A DNA stretch of 14,776 nucleotides from an uncultured Collinsella sp. (GTDB lineage Bacteria; Actinomycetota; Coriobacteriia; Coriobacteriales; Coriobacteriaceae), in the NCBI GenBank assembly GCA_900551975.1, contig URYA01000023.1, forward strand, positions 1-14,776, in the 5' to 3' direction. The first letter of the stretch is position 1; every line of letters begins with the position of its first letter. This document shows, piece after piece, positions 14,763-14,776 of this stretch. The notes under the pieces were generated by a model. The model saw nothing but the letters and a program-made list of their open reading frames with translations, was not told the DNA's origin and ran no database searches. Both the position numbers and the translations under genes were made by a program.

Positions 14763-14776
14763 ACAGTAACGGCGGG

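Overview
This window is a division and cell wall (dcw) cluster. Every gene I can support lies on the minus strand, so transcription runs from the right edge to the left. The order of transcription is mraZ, rsmH (mraW), an ftsL-like gene, ftsI (class B penicillin-binding protein), murF, mraY, murD, ftsW, murG, murC, murB, ftsQ and the first 84 codons of ftsZ, which runs off the left edge. I see no convincing plus-strand gene, RNA gene, CRISPR array or mobile element.

The base composition is fairly GC-rich and Shine-Dalgarno sites are purine-rich (GGGAGG, GGGGAG, AAGGAG). There is no ftsA or ddl between ftsQ and ftsZ. FtsQ, FtsI and FtsW carry long basic, low-complexity tails. This fits a high-GC Gram-positive. 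My best guess is class Coriobacteriia, perhaps Collinsella-like. That placement is inference from gene order and protein style, not from a search.

Right end (14564-14776): a compact control region for the whole cluster. A good promoter (TTGAAA, 17 bp, TATTAT) has one 17-bp palindrome in its spacer and a sister palindrome just after the likely transcription start. Four TGGG boxes, which resemble MraZ sites and also form a G-quadruplex motif, lie upstream of the -35. Further upstream is a 20-bp palindrome. mraZ, rsmH and ftsL follow, then ftsI.

Middle (4100-10914): ftsI is damaged. Its frame breaks exactly at the third catalytic motif (KTG): about 13 nt appear to be missing, and the true C-terminus continues in another frame to a stop at 10712. 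murE, which often lies between ftsI and murF, is absent. Instead there is a 126-nt spacer with an inverted repeat. murF, mraY, murD, ftsW and murG are packed within a few bases of each other.

Left end (1-4099): murC, murB and ftsQ are tightly coupled (murB and ftsQ overlap by 44 bp). A 199-nt AT-rich spacer, probably with its own promoter, precedes ftsZ.

Together the Mur enzymes build UDP-MurNAc-pentapeptide in the cytoplasm. MraY and MurG make lipid I and lipid II at the membrane. FtsW with FtsI polymerises and cross-links septal peptidoglycan under control of FtsQ/FtsL and the FtsZ ring. MurA, MurE, Ddl and FtsB are not in this window.
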